A DNA stretch of 64,000 nt from Belliella baltica DSM 15883 (GCF_000265405.1 NC_018010.1:3617501-3681500), one strand, 5' to 3'. Counted from the first letter of the stretch, positions 26,814 to 36,952 are shown. The notes: a model not told the origin generated them from the sequence alone. A program made the numbers and translations.

Positions 26814-27577
26814 AAGTAACATTTTTAGGAACCGGAACATCCCAAGGCGTACCTGTGATAGGTTGTGATTGTGTAGTTTGTTCTTCATTAGATTTCAGAG
26901 ACAAAAGACTTAGAAGTTCCATTCATTTAGAAATTGAAGGAAAAAGTCTAGTTATAGATACTGGTCCAGATTTCAGAATGCAGATGCTACGAGAAAAAAT
27001 CAACCATGTGGATGCGGTTATTTTTACCCATGAACATAAAGATCATACTGCTGGATTGGATGATATCAGGCCATATAATTTTATGCAAAAAAAAGATATG
27101 CCTGTTTTTGCTACAAAAAAAGTGCTTAGCCAAATCAAAAGAGAGTTTGCTTACATTTTTGAAGAAGTAAAGTACCCTGGTGTCCCAAAGGTATTGACTC
27201 ATGAAATTTCCAAAGCTAATCCTTTCGAAGTTGAAGGCATACCTATCACGCCCATTGAGGTAATGCATTACAGATTACCAGTCTTAGGGTTTAGAACAGG
27301 AGATTTTACCTACATCACGGATGCCAAAACAATAGCAAAAGAGGAATTAGAGAAAATTAAAGGAACCAAAATTCTGGTCCTAAATGCACTTCAAGCCAGT
27401 CATCATATTTCGCATTTCACTCTTGAAGAAGCAATAGAAATGGTTAATTTTCTTAAACCTGAAAAAGCTTTTTTTACGCATATTAGTCACAAATTGGGAG
27501 CACATGGCGAAGTTGAAGCGAATTTACCAGCCCATATTAAGTTAGCTTATGATGGCTTAAAAGTGGATATTGCATAA
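26810..27577 (+). CDS. MBL-fold metallohydrolase (PhnP-like phosphodiesterase)
   Basis: A 255-residue metallo-beta-lactamase-fold enzyme with the HxHxDH motif in FTHEHKDHTAGLDD and an N-terminal GTGTSQGVPVIGCDC like PhnP-type cyclic phosphodiesterases. It starts with TTG at 26810, overlapping the preceding TGA; homologues begin with MKVTFLGTGTSQG, which supports this unusual start. The stop overlaps the ATG of the NFACT gene (TAATG). The substrate may be a cyclic phosphodiester, by family precedent. Confidence 0.9.
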   Translation: MKVTFLGTGTSQGVPVIGCDCVVCSSLDFRDKRLRSSIHLEIEGKSLVIDTGPDFRMQMLREKINHVDAVIFTHEHKDHTAGLDDIRPYNFMQKKDMPVFATKKVLSQIKREFAYIFEEVKYPGVPKVLTHEISKANPFEVEGIPITPIEVMHYRLPVLGFRTGDFTYITDAKTIAKEELEKIKGTKILVLNALQASHHISHFTLEEAIEMVNFLKPEKAFFTHISHKLGAHGEVEANLPAHIKLAYDGLKVDIA

Positions 27578-29139
27578 TGCATTTCAATTACCATTTCTTA
27601 AAATTTCTTTGCCCCGCCTTAGAGACTCGCTTTCTAGGCGCAGAAATAGTTGAATGCTTTTCTCAAAACAAGGATGAGCTGATATTTGGCTTAAGTCTAG
27701 ATAAAACAAATCTATACATTCAAGCTAATCTCCTACCAAGTATCTCATGCTTGAGTTTTCCAGATGATTTCAAAAGAGGAAAAAGAAATACCGTTTCCCT
27801 TTTCCCAGATTTAATCGGTCAAAAGATCAGTCAAGTAAAACCAATTTCTTTCGAGAGAGCATTTGTCATTTATTTGGAAAGTGGTGACAGGATAATATTT
27901 AAACTTCATGGAACAAGAAGCAACATACTTTTTTATAAAGGTAGTGAGGAACTACCATATAAAATTTTCAGAAATGAACTAAGAGATGATTGGAATATTC
28001 GTCAGGCAGAGCTAGCAAAAGATTTAGATTTGAGCAAAAGCAACTTTTTGGCTTTAGAAGGAAATGCATCTAAATTCCTTCCAACTTTAGGCAAAATACC
28101 TAGGGAATGGCTCAAAGAAAAAGGTTATATCGAAACTACTATCGAAGAGAAGTGGACCTTGTTAGAAGAGCTTTTAGATATGTTAGATTCGCCACTTTTT
28201 TCAATTGTTGAAAAAGGAAAAGATCATTATTTAAGTCTTTTACCAGAAGAAAAATCAGTTTTACAAACTGATGATCCTATTATCGCAGTCAATACACTTT
28301 TTAGATATATTGTTGTTATACAAGCTTTTCAAAGAGAAAAACAACATTGGTTTAAGACTTTCGAAGATCAGAAAAAAAAATCAAGTAACTACATTCAAAA
28401 AACTGCTGAAAAGCTTCAAAGTCTTGAATCAGATATTTCTCCTGCCCAATTAGCTGATGTGATAATGGCAAATCTTCATCAGATAGAAAGAAATGCTGAA
28501 GAAGTAACACTTTTTAATTTTTATACCAACCAAGATCAACTCGTCAAACTTAAAAGAGGGGTTAGTCCTCAGCTTTTTGCTGAAAATCTTTACCGAAAGT
28601 CCAAAAATAGAAAGATTGAGATTGATCAATTGTATCAAAATTTAGAAGATAAAGAAAATCTTCTTGCTAAAACAGAAACTTTAATTGAACAACTTAAAGG
28701 TGTTACCGACTTCAGAACTTTAAAAGCATTTGTCAAAGAACACAACTTAATTGCTCAAGAAAAAGATAAGCAAGAACAAATTCCTTTCAAAAGATTTGAT
28801 GTTGAAGGGTTTGAGGTTTTGGTTGGGAAATCAGCAAAATCAAATGATGAAATGCTGAGATATTTCGCTTGGAAAGAAGACTTATGGCTTCATGCTAAGG
28901 ATGTTTCTGGATCGCATGTAATTATCAAGCATAAGTCAGGAATAAACTTTCCAAAAACTGTCATCGAAAGAGCTGCAGAACTTGCTGCATACTATTCAAA
29001 AAACAAAAGTGAAACATTGGCAGCAGTCATGTACACGCCTGTAAAGTTTGTCAGAAAAGTAAAGGGATCTCCAGCAGGTGCTGTAATGGTGGACAAAGAA
29101 AGTGTAGTAATAGTGCCTCCTGTAGGACCAAGAGAATAG
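27577..29139 (+). CDS. NFACT-family protein (RqcH/FbpA-like)
   Basis: A 520-residue protein with an NFACT-N-like start, a central coiled coil (about residues 270-380) and a C-terminal NFACT-R/DUF814 domain, seen as WLHAKDVSGSHVIIKHKSG and MYTPVKFVRKVKGSPAGAV. Bacterial RqcH homologues bind peptidyl-tRNA-obstructed 50S subunits and add alanine tails. Whether this Bacteroidota member does so is not shown by sequence. It is the last gene of the coupled cluster and is followed by a terminator. Confidence 0.9.
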   Translation: MHFNYHFLKFLCPALETRFLGAEIVECFSQNKDELIFGLSLDKTNLYIQANLLPSISCLSFPDDFKRGKRNTVSLFPDLIGQKISQVKPISFERAFVIYLESGDRIIFKLHGTRSNILFYKGSEELPYKIFRNELRDDWNIRQAELAKDLDLSKSNFLALEGNASKFLPTLGKIPREWLKEKGYIETTIEEKWTLLEELLDMLDSPLFSIVEKGKDHYLSLLPEEKSVLQTDDPIIAVNTLFRYIVVIQAFQREKQHWFKTFEDQKKKSSNYIQKTAEKLQSLESDISPAQLADVIMANLHQIERNAEEVTLFNFYTNQDQLVKLKRGVSPQLFAENLYRKSKNRKIEIDQLYQNLEDKENLLAKTETLIEQLKGVTDFRTLKAFVKEHNLIAQEKDKQEQIPFKRFDVEGFEVLVGKSAKSNDEMLRYFAWKEDLWLHAKDVSGSHVIIKHKSGINFPKTVIERAAELAAYYSKNKSETLAAVMYTPVKFVRKVKGSPAGAVMVDKESVVIVPPVGPRE

Positions 29140-29143
29140 AAAA

Positions 29144-29163
29144 AGCCATCCGATTGGATGGCT
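29144..29163. terminator. Bidirectional terminator between NFACT gene and pyk
   Basis: AGCCATCC (29144-29151) and GGATGGCT (29156-29163) form a perfect 8-bp stem with a 4-nt loop, with an A-run before and TATTTTTT after. It serves both convergent genes. Confidence 0.85.
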
Positions 29164-29186
29164 CGTATTTTTTAAAAGATTTGAAA

Positions 29187-30617
29187 TTAATCAACCACAT
29201 GCACTTTTAGCATATTGGTTTTACCTTTTTTCTTCAAAGGCATACTAGCTGTATTGACAATCACATCTCCAACAGTTACATGTCCATCAGCTTTTAGCTG
29301 ACTTTGAATATCATTGAAAGTAGCATCAGTTGAGACATTACTTTCATAATAATAAGCTCTCACACCCCAAACTAGACTTAATTGAGTAAGTAAAGGGATA
29401 TTTCTCGTGAACACAAAAATATTTGCGAGAGGTCTATGCGATGCAATCCTAAAACCAGTAAAGCCTGATGAAGTAATCCCAACAATTGCTTTAGCCTTTA
29501 CATTTCTAGAAAGTCTAGAAGCCATCAGAATTAAGTTATTGGAAAGGAAAGTTTCATCCTCTTCAGGGATTTTATACAAATTGTGATATACATCAGCATT
29601 TTGTTCAATATGAGCTATAATGGAGGTCATTGCTTTGACTGCAAAAACCGGAAAATTACCTGATGCTGTTTCTGCAGAAAGCATTACAGCATCCGCACCA
29701 TCCAACACCGCAGTTGCTACATCATTAGTTTCTGCTCTTGTTGGTCTTGGATTGACAATCATGCTCTCCAACATCTGTGTAGCGATGATAACAGGCTTGC
29801 AAGCGAGCTTACATTTCTCTACCATTTTCTTTTGCCATAGTGGTACCATCTGCATAGGGACTTCTACTCCGAGATCTCCTCTAGCCACCATAATTGCATC
29901 TGTGGCTGCAATAATTTCATCTATATTTTCAAGCGCTTCAGGCTTTTCAATCTTTGCAACAATTTTACAGACTTTTCCAGCTTTTTCTATTCTACGCCTT
30001 AAGTCGTAAATATCCTCTGCATACCTCACAAAAGAAAGCGCTATCCAATCTACTTCATTAGCTAGTCCAAATTCTAGATCCTCTATATCTTTTTCAGTGA
30101 GCGAAGGAGCAGAAACGTTGGTATTTGGTAGATTAATTCCCTTTCTAGATTTTAGTATTCCTCCATGAATGACTGTACAATTTACATTTTTTCCATCTGT
30201 CGAATTCACTACTAGTTCTAAATTCCCATCATCAATAAGAATTCTATCTCCTGGAACAACATCATTTGGAAGATTTTGATAAACAGTACTTACAAGTGAG
30301 GAAGTACCGATCACAGGTTCGTTGGTAATAGTAATCGGGTCTCCTGGAATAATCTCCACACCATTGTCTTGAACCTCTCCCACTCTTATTTTAGGACCTT
30401 GAAGATCTTGAAGAATTCCAATGGACAATTTATTTTCTTTGTTGATTTTTCGGATCATACTGATGACCTTGGCATGTCCTTCATGATTTCCGTGTGAAAA
30501 ATTTAATCGAAATACATTTGCCCCAGCTTTAGAAAGGTTGAGCAATGTTTCTTCGTTGTTAGAGGCTGGGCCTACTGTAGCCAAAATCTTTGTTTTATTA
30601 AAGATAGGTACACTCAT
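29187..30617 (-). CDS. pyk: Pyruvate kinase
   Basis: Final ATP-forming step of glycolysis. The 476-residue protein shows NKTKILATVGPAS, the catalytic Lys region VAKIEKPEALENID, the metal/PEP motif IMVARGDLGVEVP and MLSAETASGNFP. The C-terminal allosteric domain is complete. It lies 14 bp downstream of the IPExxxVDY gene, with which it is probably co-transcribed. Confidence 0.97.
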   Translation of the reverse strand: MSVPIFNKTKILATVGPASNNEETLLNLSKAGANVFRLNFSHGNHEGHAKVISMIRKINKENKLSIGILQDLQGPKIRVGEVQDNGVEIIPGDPITITNEPVIGTSSLVSTVYQNLPNDVVPGDRILIDDGNLELVVNSTDGKNVNCTVIHGGILKSRKGINLPNTNVSAPSLTEKDIEDLEFGLANEVDWIALSFVRYAEDIYDLRRRIEKAGKVCKIVAKIEKPEALENIDEIIAATDAIMVARGDLGVEVPMQMVPLWQKKMVEKCKLACKPVIIATQMLESMIVNPRPTRAETNDVATAVLDGADAVMLSAETASGNFPVFAVKAMTSIIAHIEQNADVYHNLYKIPEEDETFLSNNLILMASRLSRNVKAKAIVGITSSGFTGFRIASHRPLANIFVFTRNIPLLTQLSLVWGVRAYYYESNVSTDATFNDIQSQLKADGHVTVGDVIVNTASMPLKKKGKTNMLKVHVVD

Positions 30618-30631
30618 GGGTAATTTTCGTT

Positions 30632-31060
30632 TTAATAGGTTAACAGGTTTTCTTTAGATTTTATCTTATTTACGTCTAATCTAACTACGTTTTGGATAAA
30701 ATTACTTTTTGAAAGTTGCTCAATATAAGCATAAATATTCAGATCAAATGTAAGGTCCTGCATCAGCAGGAAGTAATCCATGATTTTGAGTTCCGGTATC
30801 AAGTAATGAACATTTCCATTTTCATTAAAAGATCTGTTTTTGAGAAGTTGTATGTAACCATGGTCTTTCTCAATAATAAATTGAGAAATTTTCAAAGCAG
30901 AATCATCGAGGAAATGAAGCTCAAAATCCTTGGTTTTGACAAGCCTAATATTCAGACAATTGTTGATCACCCAAGCCATTTTATAGTCTTTAATGGGCGC
31001 CACAAAGCCTAAAAGATCGAATTCGTAAAGATTATCAACTAGTAACTTTGATTTCTTCAT
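30632..31060 (-). CDS. IPExxxVDY family protein
   Basis: A 142-residue Bacteroidota protein of unknown function, named for its motif; here the motif reads LIPELKIMDYFLL near residue 88. The family is typically found beside pyk and near acpP-fabF-rnc, exactly as here. It has no signal peptide and is probably cytoplasmic. It starts 150 bp from the divergent acpP and precedes pyk by 14 bp. Confidence 0.88.
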   Translation of the reverse strand: MKKSKLLVDNLYEFDLLGFVAPIKDYKMAWVINNCLNIRLVKTKDFELHFLDDSALKISQFIIEKDHGYIQLLKNRSFNENGNVHYLIPELKIMDYFLLMQDLTFDLNIYAYIEQLSKSNFIQNVVRLDVNKIKSKENLLTY

Positions 31061-31210
31061 TCAGGAAGAATTTTGAAAAACAAAGTTAAAAATATTCCTT
31101 CAAACTCAAGGACGAAACAGAATATCTTGAATTTAGTTGCCTATTTTTTTTGGCAATAAGGTTTTAAATATATTTCTTTGCGAAGTGTTTTAATATAAAC
31201 TAATCACAAA

Positions 31211-31447
31211 ATGTCTGAAATTGCACAAAAAGTAAAAGCCATTATCGTTGATAAGTTAGGCGTAGAAGAATCTGAAGTAACTCCTGAGGCTAGCTTCACA
31301 AATGATTTAGGTGCTGACTCTCTTGATACAGTAGAGCTCATCATGGAATTCGAAAAAGAATTCAACATTTCTATTCCAGATGACCAAGCCGAACAAATCG
31401 GTACAGTTGGTCAGGCAGTTAGCTATCTGGAAGCAAACGTAAAATAA
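31211..31447 (+). CDS. acpP: Acyl carrier protein
   Basis: Carries growing acyl chains in fatty acid synthesis. The 78-residue acidic protein has the phosphopantetheine attachment Ser in [16 protein letters not shown] (Ser37). fabF follows 22 bp downstream, the standard arrangement. Confidence 0.98.
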   Translation: MSEIAQKVKAIIVDKLGVEESEVTPEASFTNDLGADSLDTVELIMEFEKEFNISIPDDQAEQIGTVGQAVSYLEANVK

Positions 31448-31469
31448 AATAATCACTTAAAATTCATTT

Positions 31470-32723
31470 ATGAATTTAAGAAGAGTTGTAGTAACAGGTA
31501 TGGGTGCCCTTACACCAATAGGCAAAACTGTCCCAGAATTTTGGGATGGTCTGATTAATGGTGTGAGTGGTGCTGGGCCTATTACTAGATTCGATGCTTC
31601 TCTTTTCAAAACTCAATTTGCGTGTGAAATCAAAGATTTTAACGTAGAAGACTATTTGGATCGTAAAGAAGCTAGAAAAATGGACCCTTTCACGCAGTAT
31701 GCAATGATTGCGGTAGATGAGGCCATGAAAGATTCAGGACTTGATCTTGAAACTATCAACTTACACAGAGCAGGTGTAATATGGGGTTCAGGTATTGGTG
31801 GGCTTAAAACCTTCCAAGATGAAGTTGTCGATTTCGCCAACGGAGATGGAACACCTAGATTCAATCCTTTCTTCATCCCTAAGATGATTGCTGACATTAG
31901 TGCAGGCTTTCTTTCCATTAAATATGGATTTAAAGGTCCAAACTTCGTAACAGTATCAGCTTGTGCTTCTGGAACAAACGCTCTGATTGATGCATTCAAT
32001 TACATCAGATTGGGCAAAGCGGATATATTTATATCTGGAGGTTCAGAAGCAGCGGTGACTGAAGCAGGAATCGGTGGCTTTAATGCCATGAAAGCACTTT
32101 CTCAAAGAAATGATGATCCGCAAACAGCATCAAGACCCTTTGACAATGATAGAGATGGATTTGTCTTGGGTGAAGGTGCAGGAGCGATTATTCTTGAAGA
32201 ATATGATCATGCGAAAGCTCGAGGTGCAAAAATCTACGCTGAGTTAGTAGGTGGTGGAATGACAGCAGATGCTTATCATATTACAGCTCCGCACCCAGAT
32301 GGGGAGGGTGCTGCTAACGTGATGAAGTTTGCTCTTGAAGATGCCAATCTGCATCCAGAAAATATTGATTATGTCAATGTACATGGTACTTCTACCCCTC
32401 TTGGGGATGTGAGTGAAGTGAAAGCGATCCAAAAAGTATTTGGTGAGCACGCTTACAAACTAAATATAAGCAGTACTAAATCTATGACAGGTCATCTTTT
32501 GGGAGCAGCAGGTGCCATTGAAGCAATTGCTTCCATCCTTTCTGTCAAAAACAATATTGTCCCTCCTACCATCAATCATTTCACTGATGATGAAAACTTG
32601 GATAGCAAATTGAATTTGACTTTCAACAAGGCTCAAAAAAGAGAAGTTAGAGCTGCTTTAAGTAATACTTTTGGATTTGGTGGACATAATTGTTCTATCA
32701 TTTTCAAAAAAATCGAAGAGTAA
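31470..32723 (+). CDS. fabF: Beta-ketoacyl-ACP synthase II
   Basis: Condenses malonyl-ACP with acyl-ACP. The active-site Cys lies in VSACASGTNALIDAF (about residue 166), and the two catalytic histidines in VNVHGTSTPLGD and SMTGHLLGAAGA. The 417-residue length is normal. It sits between acpP and rnc. The rnc start lies immediately after the fabF stop. Confidence 0.98.
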   Translation: MNLRRVVVTGMGALTPIGKTVPEFWDGLINGVSGAGPITRFDASLFKTQFACEIKDFNVEDYLDRKEARKMDPFTQYAMIAVDEAMKDSGLDLETINLHRAGVIWGSGIGGLKTFQDEVVDFANGDGTPRFNPFFIPKMIADISAGFLSIKYGFKGPNFVTVSACASGTNALIDAFNYIRLGKADIFISGGSEAAVTEAGIGGFNAMKALSQRNDDPQTASRPFDNDRDGFVLGEGAGAIILEEYDHAKARGAKIYAELVGGGMTADAYHITAPHPDGEGAANVMKFALEDANLHPENIDYVNVHGTSTPLGDVSEVKAIQKVFGEHAYKLNISSTKSMTGHLLGAAGAIEAIASILSVKNNIVPPTINHFTDDENLDSKLNLTFNKAQKREVRAALSNTFGFGGHNCSIIFKKIEE

Positions 32724-32724
32724 A

Positions 32725-33465
32725 TTGAGACTATCGCGTTTACTCAGATTTCAAGCACTTCTTTATAATAAAAATGAAAAAAGGCTTGCTGCCGCCGTAA
32801 AACATATGGTCGGTAGCAAGCCTTTTAATTTATCCCTCTACAAGCTAGCAATCAAGCATGTTTCCGTTGCAGACGAATATATCAACGGATTAAAAATTTC
32901 TAACGAACGATTAGAATTTCTTGGAGATGCGGTATTGGGCACCATAGTAGCAGAATTTTTATTCCTCAAATTCCCTTATAGAGACGAGGGTTTTCTTACC
33001 GAAACACGATCTCGAATTGTAAATCGGGAAGCTCTCAATCAAATCGCAATGAAAATTGGGTTGAGTAAGCTAATCAATGATGAAATGCGAGGAAAAAACG
33101 TAAGTTCCCACAAATCTATCTATGGAGATACATTGGAAGCTTTAGTTGGTGCTGTTTATTTGGACAGAGGTTATTCATTTACTAAAACTTTTATTCTGAA
33201 AAGAATTATCATCCATTTCGATGTAGATGACATTATCAATACTACGAATAACTTTAAAAGTAAATTGATAGAATGGTCTCAGAAAGAAGGGAAAGAAATT
33301 GATTTTAACTTAGTGTCCGTTTCTGGAAGTCAAAGATTCAAAGAGTTTTTGGTAGAAATTAAACTCAAAGAAGAAATTATAGCAGAAGGAAAAGGAGCTA
33401 CAAAGAAAAAAGCTGAACAAGAAGCTTCCAAAAACGCATGTGAAAAACTAAATATCCCTATTTAG
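32725..33465 (+). CDS. rnc: Ribonuclease III, likely TTG start
   Basis: Cleaves double-stranded RNA in rRNA and mRNA processing. The endonuclease signature NERLEFLGDAVLG and the second acidic site in YGDTLEALVGAVYLD are intact. The C-terminal dsRNA-binding domain ends in GKGATKKKAEQEASKNAC. No ATG exists before residue 47 of the open frame. A TTG one base after the fabF stop, preceded by a purine-rich AAGAG, gives a 246-residue protein that matches family length; the frame extending back to 32671 inside fabF is unlikely to be translated. Confidence 0.93.
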   Translation: MRLSRLLRFQALLYNKNEKRLAAAVKHMVGSKPFNLSLYKLAIKHVSVADEYINGLKISNERLEFLGDAVLGTIVAEFLFLKFPYRDEGFLTETRSRIVNREALNQIAMKIGLSKLINDEMRGKNVSSHKSIYGDTLEALVGAVYLDRGYSFTKTFILKRIIIHFDVDDIINTTNNFKSKLIEWSQKEGKEIDFNLVSVSGSQRFKEFLVEIKLKEEIIAEGKGATKKKAEQEASKNACEKLNIPI

Positions 33466-33510
33466 AACACTATCTTTGACTTTGATGTTTTTAAGATTCA
33501 ATTTTACCCT

Positions 33511-35358
33511 ATGTCAAGTTTAAAAATCGCCTGTGCTACTGTCAATCAAACTCCTTTGGATTGGACGGGAAATCTTAGAAATATCATCAATGCCATTGAA
33601 AATGCTCAGAAACCTAAAGTTGATTTACTTTGTTTCCCAGAATTGGCCATTACTGGATATGGTAGTGAAGATTTATATTTAAGCTATTGGTATCCACAAA
33701 AAGCACTCAAACAACTTGAGAAATTAATTCCATTTTGTAAGGGAATTACTGTTGCCGTGGGTCTTCCTGTGCGAATCCAAGAAAAGGTTTACAATTGCAT
33801 GGCTATTATCGAAAATGCTGAATTGAAAGCATTTGTAGCTAAGCAGTTCATGGCTATTGATGGTGTTCATTATGAATTTAGATGGTTTACTCCATGGAAC
33901 GCAAACGAGGTAATCAACTTTGATTTTTTTGGTCAACCTATTCCTCTTGGAGATATTGTCTTTTCAAAAAATAGCGTCAGTTATGGATTTGAGATCTGTG
34001 AAGATGCCTGGCGAGGTGACTTGAGACCAGGATATCGATTAAAGGAAAGAAATATTGATGTAATTTTCAACCCGAGTGCAAGTCATTTTGCTATGGGAAA
34101 AAGTAGCCAAAGAGAAGACTTAGTCAGAAACTCTTCTACTCTTCTCAATGCAACATACTTTTACATTAATCTTCTCGGGAATGAAACCGGTAAAATGATC
34201 TTTGATGGAGAAATTCTCGTCGCAAAAAATGGCGAACTCCTTTTAAAAAATGAAATTCTATCTTTCGCTGATTTTCAAGTCCGCACGTTTGACTATGATA
34301 AAAACCGAGGTAGGTATCCAGTTATACAAAGTCAACATATCAAAAATGAAGAATTTGTCAAAGCGGCATCCTTAGGTTTATTTGACTATATGCGGAAAAG
34401 TAGAAGCCAAGGCTTTGTACTGTCTTTGAGCGGTGGTGCTGACTCCTCCTCTATAGCTATTCTTGTGGCAGAAATGGTCAGGAGAGGCATAAAAGAACTT
34501 GGCGTTACTCCATTTTTAAAAAAATTAGGTTTAGTGTACATTCCTCAAACAGAGCATCCTGAAAAGGAAATTTTAAGAGAAATATTTACAACAGCATATC
34601 AAGCCTCAGATAACTCCTCTTACGCTACTTTCCAAAGTGCCAAATCTCTTGCAGAAAGTATTGGAGCTAAATTTTACAATTGGGAGATTTCTGATGAAGT
34701 AAAGTCATATACTGAAAAAATTGAAAAGGCTCTCGGAAGAAAACTCACCTGGGAAAAAGATGATCTTGCTTTACAAAATATTCAAGCCAGGTCAAGGTCA
34801 CCAATCATTTGGATGCTAGCTAATATCCAAAGCGCATTGCTACTCACCACTTCTAATAGAAGTGAAGGTGACGTAGGATATACAACCATGGATGGTGACA
34901 CAAGCGGGAGCATTTCGCCAATAGCATCAGTTGACAAGAATTTTATTTTGCAATGGCTCAAATGGGCTGAAATAGAGTTGGGGTACAATGGGTTGAAAAA
35001 CGTAAATGCACTTCAGCCAACCGCCGAGTTAAGGCCAAATGAAAATCATCAAACAGATGAACAAGACTTGATGCCCTATTCGGTAATAGTAGAAATCGAA
35101 AAGCTCGCAATTCGTGATAGAAGATCTCCATTAGATATTTACTATATATTAAAAGAGGAATTGGGTATCGATTCAGATATTTTAAAAAATTACATAAAAA
35201 AATTCTTCCGACTTTGGGCGAGAAATCAATGGAAAAGAGAGCGTCTTGCACCCGCCTTTCATCTAGACGAGTTTAGCGTTGATCCAAAATCATGGTGTAG
35301 ATTCCCTATATTATCAGGAGGGTTTGAAGAAGAATTAAAGTCACTTGAAGGAGAATAG
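33511..35358 (+). CDS. nadE: Glutamine-dependent NAD+ synthetase
   Basis: Converts nicotinate adenine dinucleotide to NAD+ with glutamine-derived ammonia. Residues 1-270 form a nitrilase-fold glutaminase with Glu in CFPELAITGYG, Lys in FVAKQFMA and the active Cys in GFEICEDAWRG. The synthetase domain has the P-loop SLSGGADSSSIAI and EGDVGYTTMDGDTSG. The 615-residue length is as expected. It starts about 45 bp after rnc, on the same strand. Confidence 0.96.
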   Translation: MSSLKIACATVNQTPLDWTGNLRNIINAIENAQKPKVDLLCFPELAITGYGSEDLYLSYWYPQKALKQLEKLIPFCKGITVAVGLPVRIQEKVYNCMAIIENAELKAFVAKQFMAIDGVHYEFRWFTPWNANEVINFDFFGQPIPLGDIVFSKNSVSYGFEICEDAWRGDLRPGYRLKERNIDVIFNPSASHFAMGKSSQREDLVRNSSTLLNATYFYINLLGNETGKMIFDGEILVAKNGELLLKNEILSFADFQVRTFDYDKNRGRYPVIQSQHIKNEEFVKAASLGLFDYMRKSRSQGFVLSLSGGADSSSIAILVAEMVRRGIKELGVTPFLKKLGLVYIPQTEHPEKEILREIFTTAYQASDNSSYATFQSAKSLAESIGAKFYNWEISDEVKSYTEKIEKALGRKLTWEKDDLALQNIQARSRSPIIWMLANIQSALLLTTSNRSEGDVGYTTMDGDTSGSISPIASVDKNFILQWLKWAEIELGYNGLKNVNALQPTAELRPNENHQTDEQDLMPYSVIVEIEKLAIRDRRSPLDIYYILKEELGIDSDILKNYIKKFFRLWARNQWKRERLAPAFHLDEFSVDPKSWCRFPILSGGFEEELKSLEGE

Positions 35359-35462
35359 AACGAAAACAAAACCATCAATTCTGGTGATCAAGTGAAATTA
35401 ATTAAATATTTTTCAAGAGTGTTAATGAATATTGACATATTTGAATTAGTAAAAATAGAAAT

Positions 35463-36566
35463 ATGATAGAAGGATTATTAAGTTATGTAGTATGGAGTCC
35501 AGATCCTGCTGTTTTTTCAGGATTTGAGAGATTGAGATGGTACAGTTTATTTTTTGCACTAGGCTTTATCATCTCCCAGCAAATCATGGTTTATATCTTC
35601 AGAAAAGAAGGTCAAAATGAAGAATTGGTGGATAAATTAACTATCTACATGGTACTAGCCACAATCATTGGTGCTAGACTTGGGCACGTTCTCTTCTATG
35701 AACCTGAAAAATATCTCAGCAATCCAATTGATATACTAAAAGTCTGGGAAGGTGGTCTTGCAAGTCACGGAGCTGCCATCGCAATTTTAATCGTTCTTTA
35801 CATGTACTCCAAAAAGACGCCTGGACAATCTTATCTCTGGGTAGTAGATCGAATTGTAATTGTAGTTGCTATGACTGCAGTTTTGATTAGACTTGGAAAT
35901 TTAATGAATTCTGAAATTGGAGGTAAAGAAACAGGAACTGATAATGGTTTTGTGTTTGCGAGAGATACTGAAGATGCTTTAACATCATTACGGATTCCAA
36001 TTATCGACGTAAGTGCTTACAAACCCCATGAAAGAGCAAGCGAATTGATTGGAAATGGTATCGTGCCTGTAAACTTTGACATTAAGATCGAGAAGGGAGG
36101 ATTTGAAGTTGAAGATTTGAAAAAAGTGATAGAAACTGATGTCAAGTATGTTTTCACGAATTTTAGAAGTTCTCAAAAATACTTAGCAGAAGACCCAAAT
36201 ACTGATTTAAAATACGAACTGCTCGACAAAGGCGACCACTACCTCGCTATCGTTCAGACTTATGGCAAGGCTAGATATCCAACCCAAATTTATGAATCTT
36301 TAACTTATTTAGTGATTTTCATTGTATTGTTGATGTTGTGGATCAAATACAAATCAAGATTACCTGACGGTCTTTTACTAGGGCTATTCCTTATATCTCT
36401 ATTTGGAATGCGTTTCGTATGGGAATACTTCAAAGAGAATCAAGTTGATTTTGAAGAAGGTTTATCTTTAAACATGGGACAATCACTGAGTATCCCACTT
36501 GTCATTGGTGGTATTATACTAGTTTATCTTGCCTCCAAAAAAGGATTGAAACCAATAAAAGAATAA
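35463..36566 (+). CDS. lgt: Prolipoprotein diacylglyceryl transferase
   Basis: First step of lipoprotein maturation in the inner membrane. The key motifs are WEGGLASHGAA, the Lgt signature RLGNLMNSEIGG and, near the end, YPTQIYESLTYL. At 367 residues it is about 75 longer than E. coli Lgt because of a soluble insertion of about 90 residues between the signature and the last helices (RIPIIDVSAYKPHERA onward). The many lipoproteins in the window are its substrates. It is convergent with yidD, with 3 bp between stops. Confidence 0.95.
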   Translation: MIEGLLSYVVWSPDPAVFSGFERLRWYSLFFALGFIISQQIMVYIFRKEGQNEELVDKLTIYMVLATIIGARLGHVLFYEPEKYLSNPIDILKVWEGGLASHGAAIAILIVLYMYSKKTPGQSYLWVVDRIVIVVAMTAVLIRLGNLMNSEIGGKETGTDNGFVFARDTEDALTSLRIPIIDVSAYKPHERASELIGNGIVPVNFDIKIEKGGFEVEDLKKVIETDVKYVFTNFRSSQKYLAEDPNTDLKYELLDKGDHYLAIVQTYGKARYPTQIYESLTYLVIFIVLLMLWIKYKSRLPDGLLLGLFLISLFGMRFVWEYFKENQVDFEEGLSLNMGQSLSIPLVIGGIILVYLASKKGLKPIKE

Positions 36567-36569
36567 AAA

Positions 36570-36830
36570 TTATGGAACAGGGTCATGTCCATGACCTCCC
36601 CAAGGGTGGCAGCTTGCTATTCGTTTGATTCCAAGCCAGCCACCCTTGAAAACACCATGTTTTAAAATCGCATCTTTCATATAAGTACTGCAAGTAGGCG
36701 TATATCTACAAGTGGCAGGAAAAAGAGGTGAAATCAAGTATTGATAAATCAATACGGGGAAAATCGCTATTTTTCTAATAAATGTTCTCAAAGTAAATTT
36801 CTGGATTGCAAATTTAAAGTTAAACATCAA
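36570..36830 (-). CDS. yidD: Membrane protein insertion efficiency factor YidD
   Basis: A small (86-residue) membrane-associated protein with the family signature [18 protein letters not shown] and the C-terminal [17 protein letters not shown]. YidD assists YidC-dependent membrane insertion. Here it is away from rpmH/rnpA, convergent with lgt. A few extra residues precede the usual start, so an internal start is possible. Confidence 0.93.
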   Translation of the reverse strand: MMFNFKFAIQKFTLRTFIRKIAIFPVLIYQYLISPLFPATCRYTPTCSTYMKDAILKHGVFKGGWLGIKRIASCHPWGGHGHDPVP

Positions 36831-36952
36831 TAAGCTTTAAAATAATTCATTATTGATGTTAGTTCTAATTAATTCTTAAAATATCAAGTTATGAAACGGT
36901 TTTATCCTATTGATAGCTTATATTTCTGATTGAAAGTAAAGCCAACAGTAAA

